Below the pieces are notes generated by a model. That model ran no database searches. It was not told the origin of the DNA and saw nothing but the letters and a program-made list of their open reading frames with translations. A DNA stretch of 64,000 nucleotides from Gammaproteobacteria bacterium (lineage in GTDB: Bacteria > Pseudomonadota > Gammaproteobacteria > Ga0077536), in the NCBI GenBank assembly GCA_009692365.1, contig SHZJ01000011.1:24006-88005 (forward strand), given 5' to 3'. Shown piece after piece: positions 16,961 through 25,157 of the stretch; the stretch's first letter is position 1; each line of letters begins with the position of its first letter. The translations under genes were made by a program, and so were the position numbers.

Positions 16961-17365
16961 ATGAGTTTTATGCAGGAGTTCAAAGCATTCGCCCTCCGCG
17001 GTAATGTGATCGACCTCTCGGTGGGCGTGGTGATCGGCGTCGCGTTTGGCAAGATAGTGGCCTCGGCGGTGGCCGATGTGATCATGCCCTCGTTGGGGGT
17101 GGTGATGGGCGGCGCCAATTTTTCGAACCTCAAATATGTGCTCGTAGAAGGCGTTGGCGACATCCCGCCCGTCACGCTGAATTACGGCAGTTTTGTGCAA
17201 GCGTGCGTAGATTTCTTTATCATCGCCGTGGCAATTTTTCTGCTGGTGAGGACGCTCAATACCCTGCAGCGCGAACAGCCGGCCCCACCCGCAGAAGCGC
17301 CGCCCCCGCCAGCCCAAGAAGTGCTGCTGGCGGAAATCCGCGATTTGCTCAAGCAACGTGCGTAA
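16961..17365 (+). CDS. mscL: Large-conductance mechanosensitive channel MscL
   Basis: The 134-residue protein is MscL, the homopentameric inner-membrane channel that opens under severe osmotic downshock. The N-terminus (MSFMQEFKAFALRGNVIDLS) is characteristic. TM1 follows with VGVVIGVAFGKIVASAVADVIMP (glycine-rich pore helix, VIGVAFGKIVAS), and TM2 lies at about 76-98 (FFIIAVAIFLLVRTL). A proline-rich linker leads to the C-terminal helix LLAEIRDLLKQR. The length is normal. GGAG precedes the ATG. Confidence 0.97.
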   Translation: MSFMQEFKAFALRGNVIDLSVGVVIGVAFGKIVASAVADVIMPSLGVVMGGANFSNLKYVLVEGVGDIPPVTLNYGSFVQACVDFFIIAVAIFLLVRTLNTLQREQPAPPAEAPPPPAQEVLLAEIRDLLKQRA

Positions 17366-17383
17366 CTGCGCCGGAGTATCCTC

Positions 17384-18169
17384 ATGCCCCGTGTGAACCT
17401 CCCGTCTGTGCAGCTGCACTATCAATTTGATGGGGACACCACCGCCCCGATAGTGATGCTGTCTAATTCTCTGAGCAGTGCGTTGAATCTCTGGGAGCCG
17501 CAAGTGCCCGCGCTGCTGGCGGCCGGGTTTCGGGTGTTGCGCTATGACACCCGTGGGCACGGCGAATCCTCGGTCCCGGCGGGGCCTTATTCGCTGGCCG
17601 AACTGGCGCAGGACGCTATCCAACTATTGGATGCGCTGGCGATCGACCAAGTGCATTTTTGCGGGTTGTCGCTGGGTGGCATGATCGGGCAGTGGTTGGG
17701 CACCCATCACGCCGCGCGTCTGCACTCGCTCGTGCTGTGCGCCACCACGGCCTATAGCGGCCCGCCCGCCACTTGGGACGAGCGCATTGCGGCGGTCACC
17801 ACCGGCGGCATGGCCGCCGTTGTCGAGGGCACGCTCAGTCGCTGGTTCACCGCCGCCTCACTGCAACGTTTGCCGCTCGAAGTGGCGCGTATCCGCGCCG
17901 GCATTCTGAGCACGCCGGTGGCCGGCTACGCGGCTTGTGGTGCGGCCATCCGGGACATGGACCAACGCGAAAGCATTACCACTATCCCAGTGCCCACCCA
18001 GGTGATGGTTGGCGCGGACGACCCCGGCACGCCGGTGTCGGCGGCCGAATTTATCCACCAGCGCATCGCGGGTGCGCGCTTGGTGGTGATCCCAGACTCC
18101 CAGCATTTGTTCAATATCGAGCAACCGGCGGCCTTCAATGCCGCGCTCACAGCCTTCCTCGCGCGCTGA
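17384..18169 (+). CDS. pcaD: 3-oxoadipate enol-lactonase-like alpha/beta hydrolase
   Basis: The 261-residue protein has the length and pattern of PcaD, which hydrolyses beta-ketoadipate enol-lactone in aromatic catabolism. It shows YDTRGHGESSVPAGPYSL, the nucleophile elbow GLSLGGM with Ser96, and the C-terminal QVMVGADDPGTPV with a late His in DSQHLFNIEQP. No other pca genes are nearby, so the pathway role rests on sequence alone. A general esterase is possible. Confidence 0.8.
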   Translation: MPRVNLPSVQLHYQFDGDTTAPIVMLSNSLSSALNLWEPQVPALLAAGFRVLRYDTRGHGESSVPAGPYSLAELAQDAIQLLDALAIDQVHFCGLSLGGMIGQWLGTHHAARLHSLVLCATTAYSGPPATWDERIAAVTTGGMAAVVEGTLSRWFTAASLQRLPLEVARIRAGILSTPVAGYAACGAAIRDMDQRESITTIPVPTQVMVGADDPGTPVSAAEFIHQRIAGARLVVIPDSQHLFNIEQPAAFNAALTAFLAR

Positions 18170-18181
18170 ACGCTCGGCCCT

Positions 18182-18505
18182 TTGCCCACCGTGTTGGCTA
18201 ACCGTAATCAACGTGTGTGGCAGGTGGTCAATGCGATTCCCGCGGGGCGGGTGGCTACTTATGGGCAAATTGCCCAACTGGCCGGCGTACCGGGGCCAAC
18301 CGGCCCGCGGCAGGTGGGCTACGCCTTGGCGGCCTTGGCCGCCGGCGCCAGCGTGCCGTGGCAGCGGGTGATCAACGCCGCTGGTGCCATCAGTGCGCGG
18401 CACACCCCCGGCGGCCGCCAGCAGCGTGATTTACTGGCCGCCGAGGGGGTGGTTTTTGATTTGGCGGGGCGGGTGGACCTGCACGTTCACCGCTGGCAAC
18501 CATGA
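18182..18505 (+). CDS. Alkyltransferase-like (ATL) DNA-binding protein
   Basis: The 107-residue protein is the MGMT-type DNA-binding domain without the suicide cysteine. The usual PCHR motif reads PWQRVINAAG, with Trp60 in place of Cys. The HTH region ATYGQIAQLAGVPGPTGPRQVGYAL and the arginine that flips bases (Arg43, in PRQVG) are retained. ATL proteins bind O6-alkylguanine and pass it to nucleotide excision repair. The start is uncertain: TTG at 18182 or GTG at 18191; neither has a clear RBS. It overlaps the next gene by ATGA. Confidence 0.88.
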   Translation: MPTVLANRNQRVWQVVNAIPAGRVATYGQIAQLAGVPGPTGPRQVGYALAALAAGASVPWQRVINAAGAISARHTPGGRQQRDLLAAEGVVFDLAGRVDLHVHRWQP

Positions 18506-18918
18506 GCTTGGGCGCGCTGGGGTCGCGCAATCTGTGGCTGCTGCTGGCCGTGTTCATCGCCGCCGCCGGACTGTTCCGCAGCGCCAGTCCTGCGGCGGTC
18601 AAGGCGGTTTATTGCGCCGAAGACGCCGCCCCACCCGCCCGGACGGTCGTGATGCTTAGCACCAGCTGGTGCCCCTATTGCGCCCGCACCCGCCAGTTTT
18701 TTGCCCGCCACGCGGTGGCGTGGTGCGAATACGATATTGAGCGATCCACGGTTGGCGCGGCCCGCCACCGGGAGTCCGGGGTGGTGGGCGTGCCGGTCAT
18801 TTTTATCGACGGCCAAAAGATTGCAGGTTATGACCCCGAAGCCATCAAGCGCTTGCTCAAGCAACGCCCGCTGCCGCTGCCCGCGCCAAGCGGCGGGCCC
18901 AGGTCCACGTCCTTCTAA
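18502..18918 (+). CDS. Membrane-anchored glutaredoxin-like protein
   Basis: The 138-residue protein starts with a hydrophobic segment (LWLLLAVFIAAAGLF, about 11-25). A glutaredoxin domain follows, with active site Cys57-Pro-Tyr-Cys60 and the cis-Pro at GVVGVPVIFIDGQ, then GYDPEAIKRLL. The anchor would place the redox domain at the membrane, on the periplasmic side if it acts as a signal anchor. It is translationally coupled (ATGA) to the ATL protein, which is an odd pairing of DNA-damage sensing and thiol chemistry. Confidence 0.85.
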   Translation: MSLGALGSRNLWLLLAVFIAAAGLFRSASPAAVKAVYCAEDAAPPARTVVMLSTSWCPYCARTRQFFARHAVAWCEYDIERSTVGAARHRESGVVGVPVIFIDGQKIAGYDPEAIKRLLKQRPLPLPAPSGGPRSTSF

Positions 18919-18945
18919 CCCGCCGCCGGCAGGAGTTTAGCGACC

Positions 18946-19908
18946 ATGCAAGAACCAAATTTTCAGCTGATCAACACCAACGGCGTGACCTTGCGCACGG
19001 TCGTTGCGGGTGAGGGGCCGCTCGTTATTTTGCTCCACGGCTGGCCGCAGTGCTGGTACTTGTGGCGACACCAAATTGCGCCACTGGCGGCGGCGGGCTA
19101 TCGCGTGGCGGTGCCCGACCTGCGCGGTTTCGGCGGCAGCTCCCGCCCGCTCGAGGTCGACGCCTACAACATCCGTACCATGGCGGCCGATGTGGTGGGT
19201 TTGGCGCAGGCGCTGGGTTATCCGCAATTCAATCTCATCGGTCACGATTGGGGCTGCATCATTGCCTGGAACACCGCCCTGCTTCACCCTGATAGTTGTC
19301 GCTCGGTGATGGGGCTTTCCGTGCCGTTCTGGCGGGCGGGACGCGCCACGCTAGACCCCCCGGGCATGGACGACCGATTTTGGTATATCCGCTATTTCCA
19401 GACCCCGGGCGTGATTGAAGCCGAGCTCGAGCACGACCTGCGCGACAGTCTATTGCGGATGTATTTCGGGCTCTCGGCCGATGCCCCGGCCGGGAGCTGG
19501 ATAGCGCAGCTAGAACATCCGCGCAGCGCGCGTTTTCTGGATGTATTGCCCCGCCCAACGGCGCTCCCCGCGTGGCTGAGTGAGGCCGATCTCGCCTATT
19601 ACGTGGCCCAGTACACCGTGAGCGGCTTTCGCGGGCCCTGCAATTTGTACCGAAATTTGCCCACCATGAACCAAATTACGCCCGAGCTCGAAGGCCGACG
19701 CTTTACCCAGCCGGCGGCGTTTCTGGCCGGTCGCGAGGACAATGTGCTGCGCTACGACCCCACTTGGGAGTCGTGGTTTGCGCAGTCCTTCGAAGACCTG
19801 CGCTTTAGCGAGCTTATCGCTGACGCGGGCCACTGGGTGCAGGTCGAGAAACCCGCGCAAACCACCGCCCAGATGCTGCGTTTTCTGCGCGCGGTGGCCC
19901 CGCGCTAG
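18946..19908 (+). CDS. Epoxide hydrolase-type alpha/beta hydrolase
   Basis: The 320-residue protein has the epoxide-hydrolase version of the fold. The oxyanion HGxP motif is HGWPQCWYLW, and the nucleophile elbow GHDWGC gives Asp101 in place of Ser. PDLRGFGGSSRP and a C-terminal DAGHWVQVEKP (catalytic His) complete it. Epoxide hydrolases open epoxides to diols; haloalkane dehalogenases share the Asp nucleophile but have different halide-binding residues. GGAG precedes the ATG. The LLM enzyme downstream may supply oxidised substrates, which is an inference. Confidence 0.85.
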   Translation: MQEPNFQLINTNGVTLRTVVAGEGPLVILLHGWPQCWYLWRHQIAPLAAAGYRVAVPDLRGFGGSSRPLEVDAYNIRTMAADVVGLAQALGYPQFNLIGHDWGCIIAWNTALLHPDSCRSVMGLSVPFWRAGRATLDPPGMDDRFWYIRYFQTPGVIEAELEHDLRDSLLRMYFGLSADAPAGSWIAQLEHPRSARFLDVLPRPTALPAWLSEADLAYYVAQYTVSGFRGPCNLYRNLPTMNQITPELEGRRFTQPAAFLAGREDNVLRYDPTWESWFAQSFEDLRFSELIADAGHWVQVEKPAQTTAQMLRFLRAVAPR

Positions 19909-20015
19909 GCGTCGTCCCACTAGCCCCTCCACGCCTCCCAACGCGGGCCCCTCGGCCCGGGTTGGTTAATCGGTAATGGCACCCCCGCCGGGCGCCCTGC
20001 TCAGGTAGACAACTC

Positions 20016-21104
20016 ATGCGGCTCAGTTTTTTTACGATGCCCATTCACCCCTTAGGGCGCGATTACCGCCAAACGCTGCGCGAGGATCGGGCAGCGTTTT
20101 TGCTCGCGGACGAATTGGGCTACGCCGAGGCTTTCGTGGGTGAGCACGTGACCGACTTGGCCGAAACCATTACCTCCTCGCTGACTTTTTTGGCGAGCCT
20201 GGCCTACGAGACCCGCCAAATTAGGTTGGGCACCGGCACCATCAATTTACCCAACACCCACCCGGCCACCATCGCCGCGCAGGTGGCGATGGTGGACCAC
20301 ATGTGCGACGGGCGCTTTATTTTGGGGATTAGCCCCGGGGGTTTGCGCTCGGATGCCGAGGTTTTTGGCACGCTGGACCGCGACCGCAAGGCGATGGCCA
20401 ACGAAGCCATTGCACAGGTGTTGGCGATTTGGGCGGGCGACGCCCCTTACAATATTGAAGGCGAATTTTGGCGCATCTCCACTGCGCGCACGCTCGACCT
20501 AGAGATTGGTCAAGGCGTGATCCTCAAGCCTTTCCAGCTGCCGCACCCGCCCATCGCCGTGGCCTGTATGTCGCCCCATTCGGACTCCGTCACCCATGCC
20601 GCGCGCCACGGCTGGTCCATCATCTCGGCTAATTTTCTGCAACCCGGTTGGGTTGCTACCCACTGGCAAAAAATGCTCGAAGGCGCGGCCTTGGGTGGCC
20701 GCACCGCCAACCCGCGCGACTGGCGGGTGGCCCGCAGTATTTTTGTGGCTGACAGCGAGGCCGAGGCGCGTGCCTACGCGCGCAGCACGCAGGGACCCTA
20801 CGGGCATTACTACCGCAGCCTGATGCGCAAACTCATCGGCAACGGTCGCCCCGAACTTTTTAAAACTTCGCCCGACCAGCCCGACGCCGCGATTACGCTG
20901 GCGTTCGTGCTGGATACGCTGGTGCTGTGCGGCACGCCCGCCCACGTGGCCGAACAAATTTTGGCGCTGCGCGAACGCGTGGGTGATTTCGGCACGCTGG
21001 TGTATGCCGGTCACGATTGGGCCGATCCGGTGCGGGCACAGCGCTCGATGCGGCTCATGGCCGAAGAAGTCATGCCGCGCGTCAACGCCGCCCTCGGGCA
21101 ATAA
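20016..21104 (+). CDS. LLM class flavin-dependent monooxygenase
   Basis: The 362-residue protein is a bacterial luciferase-like TIM-barrel monooxygenase that would use reduced FMN or F420. It shows LSFFTMPIHPLGRDY at the start, EAFVGEHVTD, the TIRLGTGTINLPNTHPATIAAQVAMVDH-type block (here RLGTGTINLPNTHP) and RFILGISPGGLRSDAEVFG. The C-terminus carries VLCGTPAHVAEQILALRE. Relatives include alkanal and limonene monooxygenases. It ends 4 bases before the next gene. Confidence 0.88.
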   Translation: MRLSFFTMPIHPLGRDYRQTLREDRAAFLLADELGYAEAFVGEHVTDLAETITSSLTFLASLAYETRQIRLGTGTINLPNTHPATIAAQVAMVDHMCDGRFILGISPGGLRSDAEVFGTLDRDRKAMANEAIAQVLAIWAGDAPYNIEGEFWRISTARTLDLEIGQGVILKPFQLPHPPIAVACMSPHSDSVTHAARHGWSIISANFLQPGWVATHWQKMLEGAALGGRTANPRDWRVARSIFVADSEAEARAYARSTQGPYGHYYRSLMRKLIGNGRPELFKTSPDQPDAAITLAFVLDTLVLCGTPAHVAEQILALRERVGDFGTLVYAGHDWADPVRAQRSMRLMAEEVMPRVNAALGQ

Positions 21105-21108
21105 GCGC

Positions 21109-21438
21109 ATGTGTGGTTTTTGCGCCGTGTTTGCCGGTCTGCCGCATTGGACAGACGCGGCCTCAGATGCTGCGCAAGGCGTTGCGCTGGATGACCGAGA
21201 ACGCCGCTTGGCACGGCGTCACCGCGTGGACCTCATCAACGCGGTGGTCGCCCATTTTGGCTGTGCGGTGGAAGACTGGGGTGGGGGTCAGTACATCGTG
21301 CGCAGCCAGCGCGGGCGCAGCGAAATGGTAGCGGCCTTGCCGCAGATTTGGCAGGTGGTCGAGAGCATCGCCGGTCGCCCGGTGGACCCCTTGCTGCCGG
21401 GGCTGTTGGATGCCCTCACCGCGCCACCCGACCCGTGA
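21109..21438 (+). CDS. Small CxxC protein of unknown function paired with a COG0523 GTPase
   Basis: The 109-residue protein begins MCGFCAVFAG, a CxxC that could bind a metal. It then has a charged middle (DDRERRLARRHRVDLINAVVAHFG) and an end with DWGGGQYIVRSQRGRSEMV. I do not recognise a named family. Its stop overlaps the GTG of the downstream GTPase (GTGA), so the two are coupled. Since COG0523 proteins insert or deliver metals, this could be the client or an adaptor. Confidence 0.7.
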   Translation: MCGFCAVFAGLPHWTDAASDAAQGVALDDRERRLARRHRVDLINAVVAHFGCAVEDWGGGQYIVRSQRGRSEMVAALPQIWQVVESIAGRPVDPLLPGLLDALTAPPDP

Positions 21439-22478
21439 GCTATCAACAGGCCATTCCGCTGGTAGTGCTCACGGGCTTTTTGGGCAGCGGCAAGACCACC
21501 CTCCTCAACGCTTGGTTGCGCGATACTCGTTTACGCAACTGCGCGGTGCTCCTCAATGAGTTTGGCGAGATTGGGCTGGACCACCAATTGGTGGAGCCCA
21601 TGGAGGGCAGCCCGGTGCTGCTCGCCAACGGCTGCGTGTGCTGCAGTATTCGCGAGGATTTAAAAACGGCGATCCTCAATCTCGAGGCGCGGCGCTTGGC
21701 CGGCGACATTCCCGCCTTCACGCGCCTGGTGATCGAAACCACCGGGGTGGCCGATCCGGCGCCAATTCTGGCCACTTTGTTAAATGATCCCGAACTGCGC
21801 CATCACTACCGTTTGGGCACGGTGGTGACAGTCGTCGACGCGCGGCATGGCCCCCAGGATTTGCGGCTGCGCGAGGAAGCCTTAAAGCAGGCCGCGTTGG
21901 CCGACCAATTCATTATCACCAAGCGTGATTTGGTCTCCCCCCCGGCCTTAGCCGCCCTCGAGCAGCAGCTGCGAGCGATCAATCCCGGGGCGCAGTTTGC
22001 CGCGCCGAGCGACGCCGGGGTGTTGGTGAACGGCGATGTTTACGATCCCGCCCTGCGGGGCGAGGAGGTGTTGCGCTGGCTGGCCCCGCCGACCGCAACG
22101 CCTTTACACGCGCACGGCGCGCCTGCCGCCACGCCTCATCTGCAAGCTTTCGCCAGTTTCGCTCTCACCTTAGACCAGCCTTTGGACTGGATTGCCTTTG
22201 GGGTGTGGCTGACGATGCTCCTGCACGTCCACGGCAATCGGGTGCTGCGGGTGAAGGGGATTTTGAACGTGGCGGGCAGCCCCACGCCGGTCGTGATCAA
22301 CGGCGTGCAGCATTTGGTCCATCCGCCCTTTCATTTGGCGGCGTGGCCCGATGCCGACCGCCGCTCGCGCTTGGTGTTTATCACCGAGGGTCTCAGCCAC
22401 GAGACCCTCGGCGCTTCGTTGGCGGCGTTTAACCGGCTGGGCGCGCGGCTGCGGCCGGCGGCGGATTTTTCGCCTTAA
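21435..22478 (+). CDS. CobW/COG0523-family metallochaperone GTPase
   Basis: The 347-residue protein carries the COG0523 set: P-loop GFLGSGKTTLL (about 14-24), the metal-binding CxCC motif NGCVCCSI (Cys67, 69, 70), switch-region ETTGVADPAPI, and the guanine-recognition TKRDL. A C-terminal CobW_C domain ends near GLSHETLGASLAAFN. These GTPases deliver zinc, cobalt or other metals. The GTG start overlaps the upstream stop. The last 50 bases overlap the 3' end of the convergent deacetylase gene. Confidence 0.92.
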   Translation: MSYQQAIPLVVLTGFLGSGKTTLLNAWLRDTRLRNCAVLLNEFGEIGLDHQLVEPMEGSPVLLANGCVCCSIREDLKTAILNLEARRLAGDIPAFTRLVIETTGVADPAPILATLLNDPELRHHYRLGTVVTVVDARHGPQDLRLREEALKQAALADQFIITKRDLVSPPALAALEQQLRAINPGAQFAAPSDAGVLVNGDVYDPALRGEEVLRWLAPPTATPLHAHGAPAATPHLQAFASFALTLDQPLDWIAFGVWLTMLLHVHGNRVLRVKGILNVAGSPTPVVINGVQHLVHPPFHLAAWPDADRRSRLVFITEGLSHETLGASLAAFNRLGARLRPAADFSP

Positions 22479-23334
22479 ATTCCTGACAAATCGTGTTCAG
22501 CGTGACAAACCGCACGCCCTCGTGATGGCGCATGTGGTCGATCAAACGTTCCAGCATCATCAGCATTTGTGGATGACCGCTCGCATCCGGATGCAGGCAG
22601 ACGTTAAAGACGCCGTAGTCGAGGTGGCGATACACCCAGTCGAATTGGTCCTGCCACATCTGGCCCAAGTCGCGCGGCGGCACCCAGCCGTGGCTGTTGG
22701 GAAATTTCTTTACAAACATCACCGGCGGCGCATCGTCCAAGTACCAGCTGCAGGGGATTTCCAGCAGGCCGGTAAGCGAGCCCGGCTGCCAGGGTTTCAT
22801 CCAGCTCTCCGCCGGTTTGGTGTAGTCGATTTTGGTCCACTTATCCCCGCCGCGGAGGTAATAAGGCGAGTGATCGTTTTCCATCAGGCTGTGGTCGTAT
22901 TCAATGCCCTTGGCGAGCAGCAGCTCGATGGTGTTGCGGCTTAACTCCCACCATGGCGCGGAGTAGCCCTTGGGCGCGCGGCCGCACAGTTCGACCACCA
23001 ACTCGAAAGTCTTGTTGAGCACCGCGCTTTCTTGTTCTTTCGACATCGCCAAGGGATTCTCGTGGGCGTAGCCGTGCAGGCCCAACTCGTGGCCGGCAGC
23101 GGCGACCAGCTGGGATTCTTTTGGGAAACTTTCGATCGAATGGCCAGTGATATTCCACGTGGTGGTGATGCCGTATTTAGCAAAAACATCGAGCAACCTT
23201 GGCGTGCCAACTGTGCCTGCGTGCACGCCACGCGAGATGTCGCACGGTGAATCCTCGCCGCCAAAAGAGCCCAACCACAGGGACACGGCGTCGAAATGAA
23301 CGTTGAAACAAACCTGAATATCTTTCTGTCCCAT
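22429..23334 (-). CDS. Polysaccharide deacetylase (NodB-fold) family protein
   Basis: The 301-residue protein has a NodB-type deacetylase pattern: an early Asp (Asp15 in NVHFDAVS) and the metal-binding His pair in LHGYAHENP (His87, His91). The length and the WNITGHSIESFPKESQL block resemble the PuuE/HpPgdA branch, which includes allantoinases and peptidoglycan or small-amide deacylases. It has no signal peptide, so it should be cytoplasmic. It is divergent from a nitrilase gene with 118 bases between the starts. Its 3' end overlaps the COG0523 gene by 50 bases. Confidence 0.88.
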   Translation of the reverse strand: MGQKDIQVCFNVHFDAVSLWLGSFGGEDSPCDISRGVHAGTVGTPRLLDVFAKYGITTTWNITGHSIESFPKESQLVAAAGHELGLHGYAHENPLAMSKEQESAVLNKTFELVVELCGRAPKGYSAPWWELSRNTIELLLAKGIEYDHSLMENDHSPYYLRGGDKWTKIDYTKPAESWMKPWQPGSLTGLLEIPCSWYLDDAPPVMFVKKFPNSHGWVPPRDLGQMWQDQFDWVYRHLDYGVFNVCLHPDASGHPQMLMMLERLIDHMRHHEGVRFVTLNTICQEFKAKNPPPAAAARPAG

Positions 23335-23452
23335 GTCGGTGGCTCCTTGCTTTTACTGCGTCTAGGGGATGGCACTAGCGGCTTTTGATTGCTTGCGGCG
23401 GCCTCGCACGTTAACAATAGCTCATTGCTGAGCTAACACAGAGGATCCCATC

Positions 23453-24337
23453 ATGACGCGTTCTGTCTCCATCGCCGTGTGCCAGTTTGTGATCAAGCCG
23501 GTGGCTAACTTTGAGGCCTTTGCCGCGCAAGTGGTGCATCTGCTCGACCAGGCCCAAGGCGCGGATCTGGTGCTGTTCCCCGAGCTTTTCACGCTGGCGC
23601 TGTTTACCACGCTGGAGGACTGGCGCAATCGCCCGCTGGCCGACTTGGTGGCCATCGACCGTTACACCAACGCTTATCGCGAGTTCTTCGCCTACGAGGC
23701 GCGCGCGCGTGGCCAGCACATCGTGGCGGGTTCGCATTTGGAGAAAAAAGCCGGTGGCTATCTCAACGTGGCCTATGTGTACGGGCCCAACGGTCTGATC
23801 CATATGCACGACAAAACGCATATTTTCCCCGCCGAAGCGCAGTGGTCGACCGGCGAAGGCGACCGCATGGAGGCCTTCACTCTGCCCTTTGCGCGCGTGG
23901 GTCTGAACGTGTGCTACGAAGCAGAAATTCCCGAGTGCGCCGCAACGCTGGCCGAGCAGGGGGCAGAAATTATTCTGTGCCCTTCGTTCACGTTCTCGGA
24001 ATACGGTTTCTGGCGCGTGCGCCACAGCGCTCAGGCGCGCTGCATCGAAAACCAGCTGTATTTTGTCCATTGCGCCACCGGCGGCGACCTGCCCAAAGGC
24101 CCGTTGCCCAACGGCTGGACCCGCAGTTCTATTCTCTCACCCTGCGACACGCCGTGGCCGGCGCCCAACGGGGTGGTGGCCGAGGCCGCCACCAATGTGG
24201 AAGTGGTGTTGCGCGGTTCGGTGGATCTGGACCTCATCCACACCAATCGCGGCAACGGTGTAGCGCCCACCTACCGTGATCGACGCCGGCGGGCCGCGTG
24301 CTATCAACAGTGGCCGTCCCACTTGCCGCGCGGATAA
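23453..24337 (+). CDS. Carbon-nitrogen hydrolase (nitrilase superfamily), second copy
   Basis: The 294-residue enzyme has the intact triad Glu44 (LFPELF), Lys121 (HDKTHIFPAE) and Cys154 (NVCYEAEIPE), typical of nitrilase-superfamily amidases and carbamoylases. AGGAT precedes the ATG. Divergent pairing with the NodB-fold amidohydrolase suggests that both act on one nitrogen compound, for example a ureide or N-acyl amide. This is an inference. The C-terminus is Arg-rich (RDRRRRAACYQQW). Confidence 0.9.
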   Translation: MTRSVSIAVCQFVIKPVANFEAFAAQVVHLLDQAQGADLVLFPELFTLALFTTLEDWRNRPLADLVAIDRYTNAYREFFAYEARARGQHIVAGSHLEKKAGGYLNVAYVYGPNGLIHMHDKTHIFPAEAQWSTGEGDRMEAFTLPFARVGLNVCYEAEIPECAATLAEQGAEIILCPSFTFSEYGFWRVRHSAQARCIENQLYFVHCATGGDLPKGPLPNGWTRSSILSPCDTPWPAPNGVVAEAATNVEVVLRGSVDLDLIHTNRGNGVAPTYRDRRRRAACYQQWPSHLPRG

Positions 24338-24524
24338 ACCACGCCACGCGGTGGCTTGGCGCCACCGTGGGCGGCGCTTGTGCTGTCTCAGTGGCCCGCC
24401 CAAACGGGCTGCACCCGCCGGGCGAATAAATCTCGGCGGTCTCGCACATATGGGTGGTGCGGCACTGCACATTTGGTCGATACTAGCGTCCCAAATCGCC
24501 CCTTGTCCTTGGATCAGTAAACTC

Positions 24525-25148
24525 ATGGCCTTCTTTTTATCCCGTGTGATAACGCCGCTCGCGCTTTGCTTGTCGATGATGGTGTCGGTACAGGCGACCA
24601 CTTCGGAGGCCGCCCTAACCCTCGTTCGAACCACGGTGGAGGCGCTGCGCACCGGTCTGCAGGCGCCGTTGGCCGCGGGCCAGAACGCCGCCGCGCGAGC
24701 CACTGTCTTGGTGGAGCAAGATGTCGTACCGAACATGGATTTGAATTACTCCGGACGGCTTATTTTGGGGCGTCACTGGGGCGCTGCAGACGCTGCCCAG
24801 CGCGCGGGCTTTATTGCCGCCTACCGCGAGATGCTGCTGCGACTCTACGCCACGCACGTGATGGACTATCAGGATGCGGCCGTGGAATACCTCTCGGCGG
24901 CGCCGCTGGGTAAGGCCGCTGGGCGCATGACCGTGCGCACGCGGGTGACGCGTGAGGGTAAAGGGCCGGCCAGCGTGGACTATCGGGTGATCGATCGGGA
25001 CGGGCAGTGGAAAGTCTTCGACGCCGTGATCGATGGCGTGAGCATCGTCTCCACCCTGCGCACAGCGGTAGACACGGAGATTGGGCGTATTGGTCTCCCC
25101 GCACTCAATGCCCAACTGCGCACGGGCAAAGTGGCGTTGGCGCCTTAA
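24525..25148 (+). CDS. MlaC/Ttg2D-family periplasmic phospholipid-binding protein
   Basis: The 207-residue protein has a signal peptide (MAFFLSRVITPLALCLSMMV, cut near VQA). The MlaC domain follows, with VLVEQDVVPNMDLNYSGRLILGRHW, the helix RAGFIAAYREMLLRLYATHV, and the sheet region DYRVIDRDGQWKVFDAVIDGVSIVSTLR. MlaC shuttles phospholipids across the periplasm between MlaA and MlaFEDB. Here it stands alone, without mlaFEDB, which are usually adjacent. Its role may be specialised. Confidence 0.87.
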   Translation: MAFFLSRVITPLALCLSMMVSVQATTSEAALTLVRTTVEALRTGLQAPLAAGQNAAARATVLVEQDVVPNMDLNYSGRLILGRHWGAADAAQRAGFIAAYREMLLRLYATHVMDYQDAAVEYLSAAPLGKAAGRMTVRTRVTREGKGPASVDYRVIDRDGQWKVFDAVIDGVSIVSTLRTAVDTEIGRIGLPALNAQLRTGKVALAP

Positions 25149-25157
25149 CGCGCTACC

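Noticed and set aside
24340..24375. Inverted repeat CCACGCGGTGGC/GCGCCACCGTGG after the second nitrilase gene as terminator
   Set aside because: The arms do not pair perfectly and there is no T-run. It may be a weak hairpin but is not convincing.
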